This document shows, in pieces, positions 1-7,406 of a stretch of 40,259 nucleotides of DNA (position 1 is its first letter; each line of letters opens with the position of its first letter). The position numbers and the translations under genes were made by a program. The stretch comes from Nitrospirota bacterium (lineage in GTDB: Bacteria > Nitrospirota > Thermodesulfovibrionia > Thermodesulfovibrionales > Dissulfurispiraceae): the NCBI GenBank assembly GCA_015233365.1, contig JADFXU010000022.1, positions 1-40,259 of the forward strand, written 5' to 3'. Below the pieces are notes generated by a model, which saw only the letters and a program-made list of their open reading frames with translations, did no database searches and was not told where the DNA came from.

Positions 1-2
1 AA

Positions 3-341
3 TTCTTTTCTTTCGGAACGAACGACCTTACTCAAACCGTTTATGGGTTGTCCAGGGATGATGCCGGAGGTTTTCTGCCGTTTTATATTGAGAACGGAAT
101 ATTGAAAGAAGACCCGTTCATTACGATTGACCAGGTTGGAGTCGGCGCATTTATGCATGTCGCTGTGGAAAAAGGAAGGAAGGTCAGGAAAGACCTGAAA
201 ATGGGAATATGCGGCGAGCATGGGGGAGAACCCAAGTCAGTGGAATTCTGCCATCGAATCGGTCTTGATTATGTAAGTTGCTCGCCTTTCAGGGTGCCGA
301 TTGCCCGGTTCGCGGCAGCGCAAGCCGCTTTGAAGAAATAG
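3..341 (+). CDS. ppdK: Pyruvate, phosphate dikinase, C-terminal fragment (5' end outside window)
   Basis: The reading frame is open from the left edge, so only the last 112 residues are present. They match the PEP/pyruvate-binding TIM-barrel end of PPDK: an FGTNDLTQ segment near the start, then a GICGEHGG segment carrying the catalytic-loop region, and [17 protein letters not shown] at the end. The Gly-Glu-His-Gly-Gly variant and the terminal motif are typical of PPDK rather than of PEP synthase. The enzyme interconverts pyruvate, ATP and phosphate with PEP, AMP and pyrophosphate in the cytoplasm, and in anaerobes it often works in gluconeogenesis. A strong bidirectional hairpin follows directly. 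Family assignment is firm; whether the missing N-terminal part is intact cannot be seen. Confidence 0.93.
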   Translation, partial: FFSFGTNDLTQTVYGLSRDDAGGFLPFYIENGILKEDPFITIDQVGVGAFMHVAVEKGRKVRKDLKMGICGEHGGEPKSVEFCHRIGLDYVSCSPFRVPIARFAAAQAALKK

Positions 342-357
342 TCTGTTTTATACAATA

Positions 358-380
358 GGGGGCTGCAGAGCGCAGCCCCC
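358..380. terminator. Bidirectional terminator between convergent ppdK and yedF
   Basis: A perfect 9-bp GC-rich stem (GGGGGCTGC pairing with GCAGCCCCC) has a 5-base AGAGC loop. It lies 16 bases after the ppdK stop and directly abuts the yedF stop codon on the other strand. No long T-run follows on either side, so it may act by hairpin strength or mainly protect 3' ends. Confidence 0.6.
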
Positions 381-965
381 TTATCCGATCCAGACGGTTC
401 TTTTGAAATTCTTTATGCCTTCCACTATATGATTAGTTGTCCCGCGATAGCCGACCATCAAAGACTTCTCAAGATCGAAGTGTTTAAGACATGTACCGCA
501 TGAAAAAATTTCGGCCCCCATTTTTTCAATGTCGCGCAGAATAGCTATCATTTCTTCATCTTGTGTAGTAAGTTTAACAGCGGCATTGAGGAAAAAAATT
601 GTATGGGGGACCTCCCTTGTCACTTTCATTGTCTCGAAAAAACCCTTCATGAGAATTCTTCCCAGCGTTTCGTCTTTGCCCATAGTGTCTGAACCGATAA
701 TGAGAAACACATCCTTGCCGGGTTCTTTACCCGCTTCCGGCTGCACTTCACAGGGGTATCCTTTGACGATCCGCACCTTCCAGTAGCCGTCCTCTTTGGA
801 CTCTTCCGAATAAAAACCGCTTTTCGAAGCAAACCTCATAAGATTTTTTACAGAAGCCTCGTTATCGACCAAAACATCGACAATACCTTCACTGATTCCG
901 GATAAGGCATCCTCGGCCATTAATACCGGTTTGGGACAGCCCATGCCTCTCGCATCTGCAATCAT
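381..965 (-). CDS. yedF: Selenium-metabolism sulfurtransferase-like protein YedF
   Basis: This 194-residue protein has two parts. Residues 1-75 are a TusA/SirA-like domain with the GMGCPKP signature, the conserved Cys being residue 10. Residues from about 85 onward form a DsrE-like domain with an FSCGTCL motif around residue 155. This two-domain layout is that of the YedF family found in genomes that use selenium. The start is supported by a GAGGGGAG ribosome-binding site just upstream. The family is thought to handle sulfane sulfur or selenium for SelD-dependent pathways, but the exact reaction is not established. Two predicted selenoproteins in the same window (1677-2645 and 32174-34837) fit this role. 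Confidence 0.88.
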   Translation of the reverse strand: MIADARGMGCPKPVLMAEDALSGISEGIVDVLVDNEASVKNLMRFASKSGFYSEESKEDGYWKVRIVKGYPCEVQPEAGKEPGKDVFLIIGSDTMGKDETLGRILMKGFFETMKVTREVPHTIFFLNAAVKLTTQDEEMIAILRDIEKMGAEIFSCGTCLKHFDLEKSLMVGYRGTTNHIVEGIKNFKRTVWIG

Positions 966-1127
966 AACTCCCCTCGCACGCTGGATTTAGAAAGAATATT
1001 CAATTAAATAATTAACTGGTTTCAGATCTATATGTCAAATAGGTTTTTGCTAGGGATGAATGCTGATTGATAGGCGCTTTCTATGGAGAAGTTCGCAGCG
1101 GGTATTCTCTTTTTGAGGGAAAGTACA

Positions 1128-1169
1128 GGGGGAAGACTGATCATCGCACCGATAAACAGTCTTTCCCCC
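1128..1169 (-). terminator. Hairpin downstream of the coiled-coil protein gene
   Basis: GGGGGAAGACTG (1128-1139) pairs with 1157-1169 with one bulged base; the loop is about 17 bases. It lies 22 bases beyond the stop of the minus-strand gene at 1191-1598, in the 225-base gap before yedF. Apart from this hairpin I see nothing distinctive in the 966-1190 gap. Confidence 0.5.
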
Positions 1170-1190
1170 GCACTTTCTTCCTTGACGTTA

Positions 1191-1598
1191 TTAGGTTGTC
1201 GCCGTCGGAATCCCCGGCGCTTTTGGGGCGACTTTCTTTCTTGCCGGTGCTTTTTTCGCGGCAGCCTTCTTCACGGGAGATTTCTTCGCAGGGGCCTGTT
1301 TACCTTCGAGTTTGAGTATTTCAGACTCAAGCCGCCTGATGCGGGCAACAATGTCTTTTACTTTGCTGTCGAGCATCGGATTTCTCGTCTTTGCACTAAG
1401 GTCATACACTTGCCCGCCGAGTTCCGCTATTTGCTTTTGCACTTTGGATTGCAACTCGTAAAGGATGTAACGTTTCTTTCCTTCATCAGTGAGTTCTTCA
1501 GCCTTTTTCATGACAACGGAAGCGCCTTCTTTCACAAAGGCTATCCCCCCGTCCACCCCTTTCTGAAGATCTCTTTTCACCTTTTCCCAGAAATTCAT
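1191..1598 (-). CDS. Small coiled-coil protein with Lys/Ala-rich tail (function unknown)
   Basis: The product is 135 residues. Residues 1-95 are strongly helical and charged, with heptad-like spacing (for example SKVKDIVARIRRLESEILKLEG near residue 90), suggesting a coiled coil. From about residue 98 the sequence becomes a low-complexity tail of repeated K-K-A-P-A units resembling histone-H1-like or AlgP-like basic tails. The N-terminal half (MNFWEKVKRDLQKGVDGG) resembles short phasin-like or YtxH-like stress proteins, but I cannot place it in a named family. A GGAGG-type site lies just before the ATG. The gene stands alone, 78 bases downstream of the extended ArsS-like gene on the same strand. 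Confidence 0.7.
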   Translation of the reverse strand: MNFWEKVKRDLQKGVDGGIAFVKEGASVVMKKAEELTDEGKKRYILYELQSKVQKQIAELGGQVYDLSAKTRNPMLDSKVKDIVARIRRLESEILKLEGKQAPAKKSPVKKAAAKKAPARKKVAPKAPGIPTATT

Positions 1599-1676
1599 CG
1601 CTTCCTCCTTTTATATTTTCGGACAGTCATCCCAATACTGATCGCAATTTTAATTTACCTGCTTAAAGTTAATATG

Positions 1677-2645
1677 TCAAATTAGCGGGCAACCTGCCTG
1701 CTGTGTGATTGCACCCGTTCAGGTCGACCCCTGGCCTGCACTGCACACAAAGCAGTGCTCGCCCATCACAATCTTTCTGCCTGACAATACTGCGTGATCG
1801 TAATCGCGTATATGCCGGGGGCAGTTTTTATCGACTGCGATCCCGAGGGCCTGGTTAAAATCGCAATCGTAGAGCGTGCCGTCCCATCCTACATTTATCA
1901 GATGTCTGCACATAAGATTGCCCAGTGTGCCGGGATTGAAGGCGTTTTTCACCTTTTCCATGTATGTTGCCATATTACCGGACCTGACAAGGAACTCACT
2001 GAACCTGCCTACGGGCATATTGGCAAAAGTATAAAGACAGTTAAAGACGATGCCGAACGACATCCCGAGTTCCTTTTTGTAACGTGTTTCCAGTTCAGCC
2101 TGAGAGGAAGGGAGAAACGCGCCCATCGGGTTATATACGAGGTTCAGCTTTTTTTCCGGGACTATGCCGTAGCCGAGGCTATTAAGTCTTTTCAGTGCGG
2201 CTATACTTTTTGAGAAAGTTCCTTTTCCCCTCGCGTCGTCGGCGCCTGTCTCCGTATAGCATGGAAGCGAAGCTATAATCTCCACATTGTATTCGCTGTA
2301 GAAATCCGGGAGATCTTCCATGCCGGGCTCATAAAAAACGGTTAAATTGCTCCGTACAGTCACATTGCGGCCTGATCTTGCGGTTTTGATAATAAGTTCT
2401 CTTAAATAAGGGTTAAGTTCAGGGGCGCCGCCCGTCAGATCAACAGTGCCGATATTGCAGTCACTGAGCACCTTCAGCGACGCATCAATGGTGGCCCTGT
2501 CCATAAGTTCAGTCCTCCAAGGTCCCGCCTCCAAATGACAGTGCCTGCATGACATATTGCATTTATACCCGAGGTTCAACTGAAGAATATTGATACCCGA
2601 GGCCTGCAGAGGCCCGGAAAACGGCTTGTCTGCTTCAGGGTTCAT
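1677..2645 (-). CDS. arsS: ArsS-like radical SAM protein, predicted selenoprotein (Sec309, UGA at 1719-1721)
   Basis: The N-terminus carries the radical SAM motif CX3CX2C (Cys29, Cys33, Cys36), followed by DLTGGAPELNP for SAM binding and a Cys-rich C-terminal domain of the ArsS/DUF3641 kind. Members of this family (arsenosugar biosynthesis radical SAM (seleno)protein) end in a CTAGAGSSC-T/G-G-like motif where the last Cys is often selenocysteine. Here the frame reads HCFVCSAGQGST, then UGA, then TGAITQQAGCPLI and a second stop. The UGA falls exactly on the family Cys/Sec position. A stem-loop suited to a bacterial SECIS follows at 1684-1702. Conventional annotation would stop at 1719 and lose 14 residues. 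No arsM is visible nearby, so the substrate is uncertain. The gene is divergent from queE. Confidence 0.85.
1684..1702 (-). promoter_or_regulatory. Candidate SECIS hairpin of the arsS-like gene
   Basis: On the coding strand AGC-A-GGCA pairs with UGCC-C-GCU around a GGU loop: seven base pairs with one A-C mismatch. The loop begins 24 bases after the UGA and starts with G. This matches the published bacterial SECIS pattern of a small apical loop with an early G, 16-37 bases downstream of the UGA. Folding was done by eye. Confidence 0.6.
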
Positions 2646-2716
2646 TTAAATATTGTATCAGAAGACAGCGGTCGGAACACAGAAGTCGGATTAAAAATGA
2701 TAAAATGAAGGAATAT

Positions 2717-3352
2717 ATGAAGGTATGTGAAATTTTTTTGAGCATACAGGGTGAATCCACTTATGCCGGGCTCCCATGTGTTTTTGTCAGGATGACCGGC
2801 TGTAATCTGCGGTGTGTTTATTGCGATACCGGCTATGCGTATGAAGAAGGCCGGGAGATGACCGAAGAAGAGGTGTTTGATCAGGCGGTTTCATACGGGA
2901 TAAAGACTGTTGAAATCACGGGTGGCGAACCGCTGGCGCAGAAGGCGGTATTTTCACTTATCAAAAGGTTTCTTGACAGCGGTTTTACGGTATTGGTGGA
3001 GACAAACGGAAGCATAAGTATCAGCGGGGTCGACCGCCGTGCAATATTAATTATGGATGTGAAAACGCCGGGCAGTGCCATGTCCGAAAGGATGGATGCC
3101 GGTAATCTAAAACTTTTAAGGCCTCACGATGAATTGAAATTTGTTATTTCCGACAGGCGGGACTACGAATGGACGAGGGATCTTGTAAGAACTCACCGGT
3201 TGGACGGCATTTGCACTGTCCTCCTGGCGCCTGTTTTTGGGGTTCTTCCAGCGGCTGAGCTCTCCAGGTGGATACTGGATGACCGGCTTTGCGTCAGGCT
3301 CAACCTTCAACTGCACAAGTATATTTATGGTCCTGAAGAGAGAGGCGTTTAG
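2717..3352 (+). CDS. queE: 7-carboxy-7-deazaguanine synthase (radical SAM)
   Basis: The enzyme converts 6-carboxytetrahydropterin to 7-carboxy-7-deazaguanine on the way to preQ0 and queuosine. The N-terminal IFLSIQGEST-AG-PCVFVR signature, the cluster motif CX3CX2C (Cys29, Cys33, Cys36, followed by D-T) and VEITGGEPL are diagnostic for QueE. Length is about 211 residues, normal for the family. An ATG at 2705 is in frame, but AAGGA at 2708-2712 sits just before the ATG at 2717, so I prefer 2717. The partner enzyme QueD is encoded at 31116-31487. The gene is followed by a 310-base gap that holds a MITE-like element. Confidence 0.94.
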   Translation: MKVCEIFLSIQGESTYAGLPCVFVRMTGCNLRCVYCDTGYAYEEGREMTEEEVFDQAVSYGIKTVEITGGEPLAQKAVFSLIKRFLDSGFTVLVETNGSISISGVDRRAILIMDVKTPGSAMSERMDAGNLKLLRPHDELKFVISDRRDYEWTRDLVRTHRLDGICTVLLAPVFGVLPAAELSRWILDDRLCVRLNLQLHKYIYGPEERGV

Positions 3353-3441
3353 TAAACTCGCCTTTCCTCCACCCAAGCTTATAGGTCCCGTTTCTATTCG
3401 GCAAGAATTAGGTCATTTCTATTTCGCTCTGGCACCTTCTT

Positions 3442-3610
3442 TGGTAGTGTCTCAGTTTGTTTTTACTCTGGATCACCTGAGTTCTGGTAGTGGGAAGGCG
3501 GAAGCCGCCCACACTTCGAGAAATGGAGGCATAGGCAATATTCAGTATATACCAGTAGCCGGAATCCAAGGCTAATTGATAAAGAGTAAAAACAAACTGA
3601 GACACTACCA
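3442..3610. mobile_element. MITE-like element, 169 bp, 27-bp perfect terminal inverted repeats
   Basis: Bases 3442-3468 are the exact reverse complement of 3584-3610. The element is flanked by identical TTCTT pentamers at 3437-3441 and 3611-3615, as expected of a target-site duplication. The interior has a GC-rich hairpin near 3497-3510 and no coding capacity. A second copy, inverted relative to this one, runs off the right edge of the window at 40186-40259. The rest of the 3353-3662 gap contains only the promoter described next. The parental transposase is not in this window. Confidence 0.82.
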
Positions 3611-3623
3611 TTCTTTTATATCC

Positions 3624-3653
3624 TTGACATAAGTACGCAAAAATTCTTAGACT
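3624..3653 (+). promoter_or_regulatory. Sigma-70-type promoter for the lipoprotein gene
   Basis: TTGACA at 3624-3629 is a perfect -35 box. TAGACT at 3648-3653 is a 4/6 match to the -10 box at an 18-base spacing. The predicted start of transcription falls within about four bases of the ATG at 3663, so the message may be nearly leaderless. No ribosome-binding site is visible. Confidence 0.5.
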
Positions 3654-3662
3654 TTACACAAT

Positions 3663-4181
3663 ATGAATGGGAAGCTGAAGCGCATATTGTTGACGTTTTT
3701 CATGCTGGCCATTGCGGTGGTGGGTACCAGTTGTGCTACTTATCAGGATGTGCGGACCGAAAACGCCTCTGAAACAGAAGTTACCGGAACATATTCTCTT
3801 GTTTTATACGGAGGCACGGGTGCGCAACATCTGGAAGCGGTTGCGATCCTCAGCAAAGAAGATGCCCCCTATACAATCGTGCCTTATGCCCCGGATTTCG
3901 AGTACCGGATTATAAAGCATATGCCGGCAGCAGAGGCCCTTGCCCGGGCATACGTATTTATCAGACTTCATCCTGATGTTATGCGTACGCAGTTCACCAA
4001 GATTGTCGATAGCAGCAGCGGCGCACTTCTCGGCTATGATATCCGGCCACTCTATAGGGCGTCATCCGAGGGCTATGACGATGTCTTTTACATTGATTAC
4101 TGGAAGAAGGGAGACAAAGTCTTTGCCAAGATGCACCTCATATTTCAGGTTGAACGAAGGGTGTATGGTGGCGGACCGTGA
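3663..4181 (+). CDS. Predicted lipoprotein, function unknown
   Basis: The 172-residue product starts with a basic N-terminus and a hydrophobic stretch, and then a lipobox-like VGTSC at about residues 20-24. It should therefore be a lipoprotein exported through Sec and anchored in the membrane. The mature part is mixed alpha/beta with many aromatic residues (for example YDIRPLYRASSEGYDDVFYIDYW) and shows no catalytic motif I recognise. It lies alone between a MITE and a convergent Nudix gene 41 bases away. The start codon is inferred from the signal peptide, since no Shine-Dalgarno sequence precedes it. Confidence 0.75.
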   Translation: MNGKLKRILLTFFMLAIAVVGTSCATYQDVRTENASETEVTGTYSLVLYGGTGAQHLEAVAILSKEDAPYTIVPYAPDFEYRIIKHMPAAEALARAYVFIRLHPDVMRTQFTKIVDSSSGALLGYDIRPLYRASSEGYDDVFYIDYWKKGDKVFAKMHLIFQVERRVYGGGP

Positions 4182-4222
4182 CGGTCAAGTGCCCGGCTGA
4201 AGAGTTGGTGCACGGAAACCAC

Positions 4223-4729
4223 CTAAGTGCGCGTAGAAAAAGCCATATACGTCGCTAATTCCGCCTCGAAATGACCGCTGAAAATCCCTGTCCCGATATT
4301 TTCGATTATCTCTTCCAGTCTCCAGAATCTTATCTCATCAATTTCGTCTGCATTAAATCGAAACGGCCCGTCATGAATGCAGGAGTGAGTGGAAACAAGT
4401 TCGCTCTCGTGAGTGTTGGAATATATATATGAGTACAGGAAAGTGATCTCACCCCCATCAACTCCGAGTTCCTCCTCCATTTCCCGATGAGCAGCCACAG
4501 GCGTATCTTCGCCCGGCGCAACATGGCCTCCTACAGAGGTGTCCCATTTGCCGGGAGCAACATCTTTGCTCATGGAACGTTTCTGCAAAAGAAGTCTTCC
4601 TGAGCTGTCGAATACAAGCACGTGAACGACCTTGTGGAGCAGGGAAGGGTCGCCATGTATCGAGGACCGGGGTGCAATGCCCAGGGATTTGCCGTTTTTA
4701 TCAACAATTTCCAGTAATTCCTCCTGCAT
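4223..4729 (-). CDS. Nudix hydrolase
   Basis: The product is about 168 residues. A complete Nudix box GX5EX7REUXEEXGU is present in GGHVAPGEDTPVAAHREMEEELG, split here as GGHVAPGEDTPV and AAHREMEEELGV; the two central glutamates bind the metal. The N-terminal EELLEIVDKNG and VHVLVFDSSGRLLLQKRS segments place it near the YfcD / isopentenyl-diphosphate-isomerase-like group of Nudix enzymes. The substrate cannot be predicted. An in-frame TTG lies five codons upstream at 4744, but ATG at 4729 is the natural start. Neither has a clear ribosome-binding site. Confidence 0.88.
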   Translation of the reverse strand: MQEELLEIVDKNGKSLGIAPRSSIHGDPSLLHKVVHVLVFDSSGRLLLQKRSMSKDVAPGKWDTSVGGHVAPGEDTPVAAHREMEEELGVDGGEITFLYSYIYSNTHESELVSTHSCIHDGPFRFNADEIDEIRFWRLEEIIENIGTGIFSGHFEAELATYMAFSTRT

Positions 4730-4776
4730 TGTTAAAGATAACAAAAAGACGGGTGCTGAGTAAACATGATAAGGAG

Positions 4777-4935
4777 GACAGGAGAAGGGGAGTATCCTGT
4801 ACTCGGCGTTTCAATTTTTCTGTTGCTCTAAACAGATTGTTTATGTTCATGCGAAACCTAAGTGCTGGAAGAACGCTTGGCGGGGGGATGATCCAGGTGA
4901 AACGCTGCCGTACAGGATACTCCCCTTCTCCTGTC
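4777..4935. repeat. Palindromic element with 26-bp perfect inverted arms
   Basis: Bases 4777-4802 are the exact reverse complement of 4910-4935. Complementarity resumes just inside the arms (GCGTTTCA on one side and its complement on the other). It lies in the 484-base gap between the divergent Nudix and pgpA genes and has no coding capacity. It does not resemble the MITE at 3442. Confidence 0.75.
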
Positions 4936-4950
4936 ATGATCATAGAAATC

Positions 4951-5172
4951 GGGTCGGCGGGGGCAGGCTGTTTCTCGGAGCGATAGTACGGGTGTACTGT
5001 GACAGGGGCGAGCAGCGGTCCGCAAAAAATCATTGATTTTTTGTGGACGCGAACGGGTGAGTGAGCCGAGCTCTAGCCGGGAATGGGAACGAACAGTGCA
5101 ATTTCAGGAAACTTTGTGTTGGTAAGGTAAGAAGTTTTATCGAGCCGAGAAACAGCCTGCCTCCGCCGACCC
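4951..5172. repeat. Second palindromic element with 35-bp imperfect arms and nested hairpins
   Basis: Bases 4951-4985 and 5138-5172 are reverse complements with about three mismatches over 35 positions. Inside is a further hairpin at 5018-5048: a 15-bp stem, one wobble pair included, containing an A-run and a T-run around CATTG. The element starts 16 bases after the previous palindrome ends. The remainder of the 4730-5213 gap holds nothing recognisable. Confidence 0.7.
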
Positions 5173-5231
5173 CTTCCTTATTGCTTTTCTGATTACAGTT
5201 TACCCTTTGTTTTATGATAAAATACGGAGCA

Positions 5232-5687
5232 ATGGATGCTTTTTTCAGGGGGCTGTCAAAGATTATTGCCACGGTTTTCTTTATCGGCTATATCCCTTTT
5301 GCATCCGGCACATTCGGGAGCCTGGCGGCCTTGTTGTTTGTCCTGTTTCTGAAGCCGGGCAGGCTGCTGCACGGCGTGCTTGTTGCCGCGGTCTTTGTGA
5401 TCGGTACGGCGAGTGCGCATGCTGCTGAAGGTGTTTTCGGCCATGACAGCGGGCGTATTGTGATCGATGAATTCAGCGGCTTTCTGATCTCTGTTTTTTG
5501 GCTCCCGTTTACAGCGGGTTATTTGGCTGTTGCCTTTTTTTTGTTCAGGTTTTTCGATATACTAAAGCCTCCTCCGGTCAGAAATATTGAGCGGGCGGTC
5601 AGCGGCGGGTTGGGCGTTATGCTGGATGACGCGGTTGCCGGATTGATGGCAAACCTGTTTTTGCAACTGTGGAGGATCAGTGTATGA
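5232..5687 (+). CDS. pgpA: Phosphatidylglycerophosphatase A
   Basis: An inner-membrane enzyme that dephosphorylates phosphatidylglycerol phosphate in phospholipid synthesis. The family signatures are all present: a PFASGTFGSL segment early, a central IVIDEFSGF segment with the metal-binding Asp-Glu, RFFDILKPPP, and a C-terminal GLGVMLDDAVAG. Three to four hydrophobic segments span the membrane. The protein is about 151 residues, normal for PgpA. An in-frame ATG at 5214 is an alternative start. The stop overlaps the start of thpR by four bases, indicating translational coupling at the head of the recA operon. Confidence 0.92.
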   Translation: MDAFFRGLSKIIATVFFIGYIPFASGTFGSLAALLFVLFLKPGRLLHGVLVAAVFVIGTASAHAAEGVFGHDSGRIVIDEFSGFLISVFWLPFTAGYLAVAFFLFRFFDILKPPPVRNIERAVSGGLGVMLDDAVAGLMANLFLQLWRISV

Positions 5688-6241
5688 GATGCTTTATCGC
5701 TCTTCATATATCCGATGAGGTGCGGCATTCTATAGGCAGTGTAATACAAAGAGTAAAGACTCTGTCAAAAGGAGTGAAATGGGTCGCCCCTGACAATGTC
5801 CATTTGACACTGAAGTTTCTCGGAGAAGTTAGCGAAACTATGGTACCGCAAATACGGGACAGTCTTTCATTGCTTTGCAGCGGGCACCGCCCTTTTACCC
5901 TTACCGTGCGCGGTACAGGAGGATTCCCGGATCTGCGACGACCGAATATTTTATGGGCCGGCATAGATGAATCGGAACCACTGAGGCTGCTTAACCGGGA
6001 TGTCGAACAGTCGATGACCGCCCTCGGGTTCGAGAGGGAAAAAAAGAGGTTCTCTCCCCACTTTACTATCGGCAGGGTCAGGAGCTGGGACAGCCTCGAC
6101 GCAGTAATAAAGGAATGGGTAACATTAAAAGATACGGTTTTTGGTACTATAACGGTCGGGGAAACTCTGCTCATGAAGAGCACACTAAAACCAGCGGGTC
6201 CGGAGTATTCAAAAATAGCGGGCTTTGAGCTCACGTTATAG
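5684..6241 (+). CDS. thpR: RNA 2',3'-cyclic phosphodiesterase (2H family, LigT-like)
   Basis: The protein is 185 residues. Two HXTX motifs define the 2H phosphoesterase active site: HLTL near residue 43 and HFTI near residue 125. The MRCFIAL opening and FLGEV motif are typical of ThpR/LigT. It hydrolyses 2',3'-cyclic phosphate ends of RNA in vitro, and its cellular role is not settled. The ATG at 5684 is chosen because GGAGG lies eight bases upstream and it overlaps the pgpA stop as ATGA. Its position directly before recA is a common arrangement. Confidence 0.92.
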   Translation: MRCFIALHISDEVRHSIGSVIQRVKTLSKGVKWVAPDNVHLTLKFLGEVSETMVPQIRDSLSLLCSGHRPFTLTVRGTGGFPDLRRPNILWAGIDESEPLRLLNRDVEQSMTALGFEREKKRFSPHFTIGRVRSWDSLDAVIKEWVTLKDTVFGTITVGETLLMKSTLKPAGPEYSKIAGFELTL

Positions 6242-6301
6242 TGCATAGTGTAAAGGTAATAAATCAATAGGTGCGATAAACGCAATAGCGGAGGAAATGA
6301 C

Positions 6302-7348
6302 ATGATGAACAAAGAAACGATGAACAAAGATAAAGTAAAGGCCCTTGAAATGGCAATTTCCCAGATCGAAAAAAACTTTGGCAAAGGGTCGATAATGCGT
6401 CTCGGTGCAGGGCAGGTGGCTGAAGGGATACAGGTAATACCGACGGGTTCACTCACGCTGGATATTGCTACCGGCATAGGCGGTTTCCCCAGGGGGCGGG
6501 TTGTCGAGATCTATGGGCCTGAGTCTTCGGGAAAAACAACGCTTGCGCTCAAAGCTATATCAGAGGCCCAAAAAACCGGAGGTGTTGCCGCTTTTATCGA
6601 TGCCGAGCACGCCCTCGATATCAATTATGCATCGAGGCTGGGAGTTAATGTGGAGGACCTCCTCGTATCGCAGCCCGACACCGGGGAACAGGCCCTTGAA
6701 GTTGCTGAAACTCTTGTCAGAAGCGGGGCTGTCGATATTGTGGTAGTGGATTCAGTTGCCGCCCTGGTGCCGAAGGCGGAAATTGAGGGTGACATGGGTG
6801 ATTCACTTCCCGGCCTTCAGGCCAGGCTTATGAGCCAGGCCATGAGAAAGCTGACGGCGGCCATCTCAAAATCCCTGACAACGATTGTCTTTATTAACCA
6901 GATCCGGATGAAAATAGGCGTCATGTTCGGAAACCCTGAAACTACAACCGGAGGAAATGCGCTGAAGTTTTACGCATCGATGAGACTCGATATCAGGAAG
7001 ATCGACAACCTCAAGGACGGCCAGGAGGTGATCGGGGGTCGGGTACGTGTAAAGATTGTTAAAAACAAGGTTGCACCGCCGTTCAGGCAGGCTGAGTTTG
7101 ATATCTATTTTAACGAGGGCATATCAAAGAACGGAGAGATTATAGATCTTGGGGCTGAAAAAGGTGTTATCGAAAAAGCAGGCGCATGGTACAGCTATGG
7201 CGGCAACAGGATAGGACAGGGCAGGGACAACGTGAGGGAGTACCTGAAGAATAATCCGTCTGTTGCTGATGAAATAGAGCGGAAGATAATTGAAGTATGC
7301 GGGCTGAAGCGGGAAGATCCGGCTGAGGCCGGTAAAAACGGGAAATAA
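6302..7348 (+). CDS. recA: Recombinase RecA
   Basis: RecA forms ATP-dependent filaments on single-stranded DNA for homologous recombination and LexA cleavage. The sequence contains the Walker [10 protein letters not shown] at about residue 73, the FIDAEHALD and [20 protein letters not shown] segments, [21 protein letters not shown] (loop L2 region) and the C-terminal RIGQGRDN. The 348-residue length is standard. GGAGG at 6290-6294 precedes the ATG by seven bases; a second ATG follows immediately. I could not find a convincing LexA box in the 60-base gap upstream. Confidence 0.98.
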   Translation: MMNKETMNKDKVKALEMAISQIEKNFGKGSIMRLGAGQVAEGIQVIPTGSLTLDIATGIGGFPRGRVVEIYGPESSGKTTLALKAISEAQKTGGVAAFIDAEHALDINYASRLGVNVEDLLVSQPDTGEQALEVAETLVRSGAVDIVVVDSVAALVPKAEIEGDMGDSLPGLQARLMSQAMRKLTAAISKSLTTIVFINQIRMKIGVMFGNPETTTGGNALKFYASMRLDIRKIDNLKDGQEVIGGRVRVKIVKNKVAPPFRQAEFDIYFNEGISKNGEIIDLGAEKGVIEKAGAWYSYGGNRIGQGRDNVREYLKNNPSVADEIERKIIEVCGLKREDPAEAGKNGK

Positions 7349-7406
7349 GTCTTTAATAGACGGTTTGAACGGTTTGAGCAGTATTAACGGTTTAAACCGG
7401 TTTAAG

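Noticed and set aside
6242..6301. LexA/SOS box upstream of recA
   Set aside because: No sequence close to known LexA boxes could be seen.
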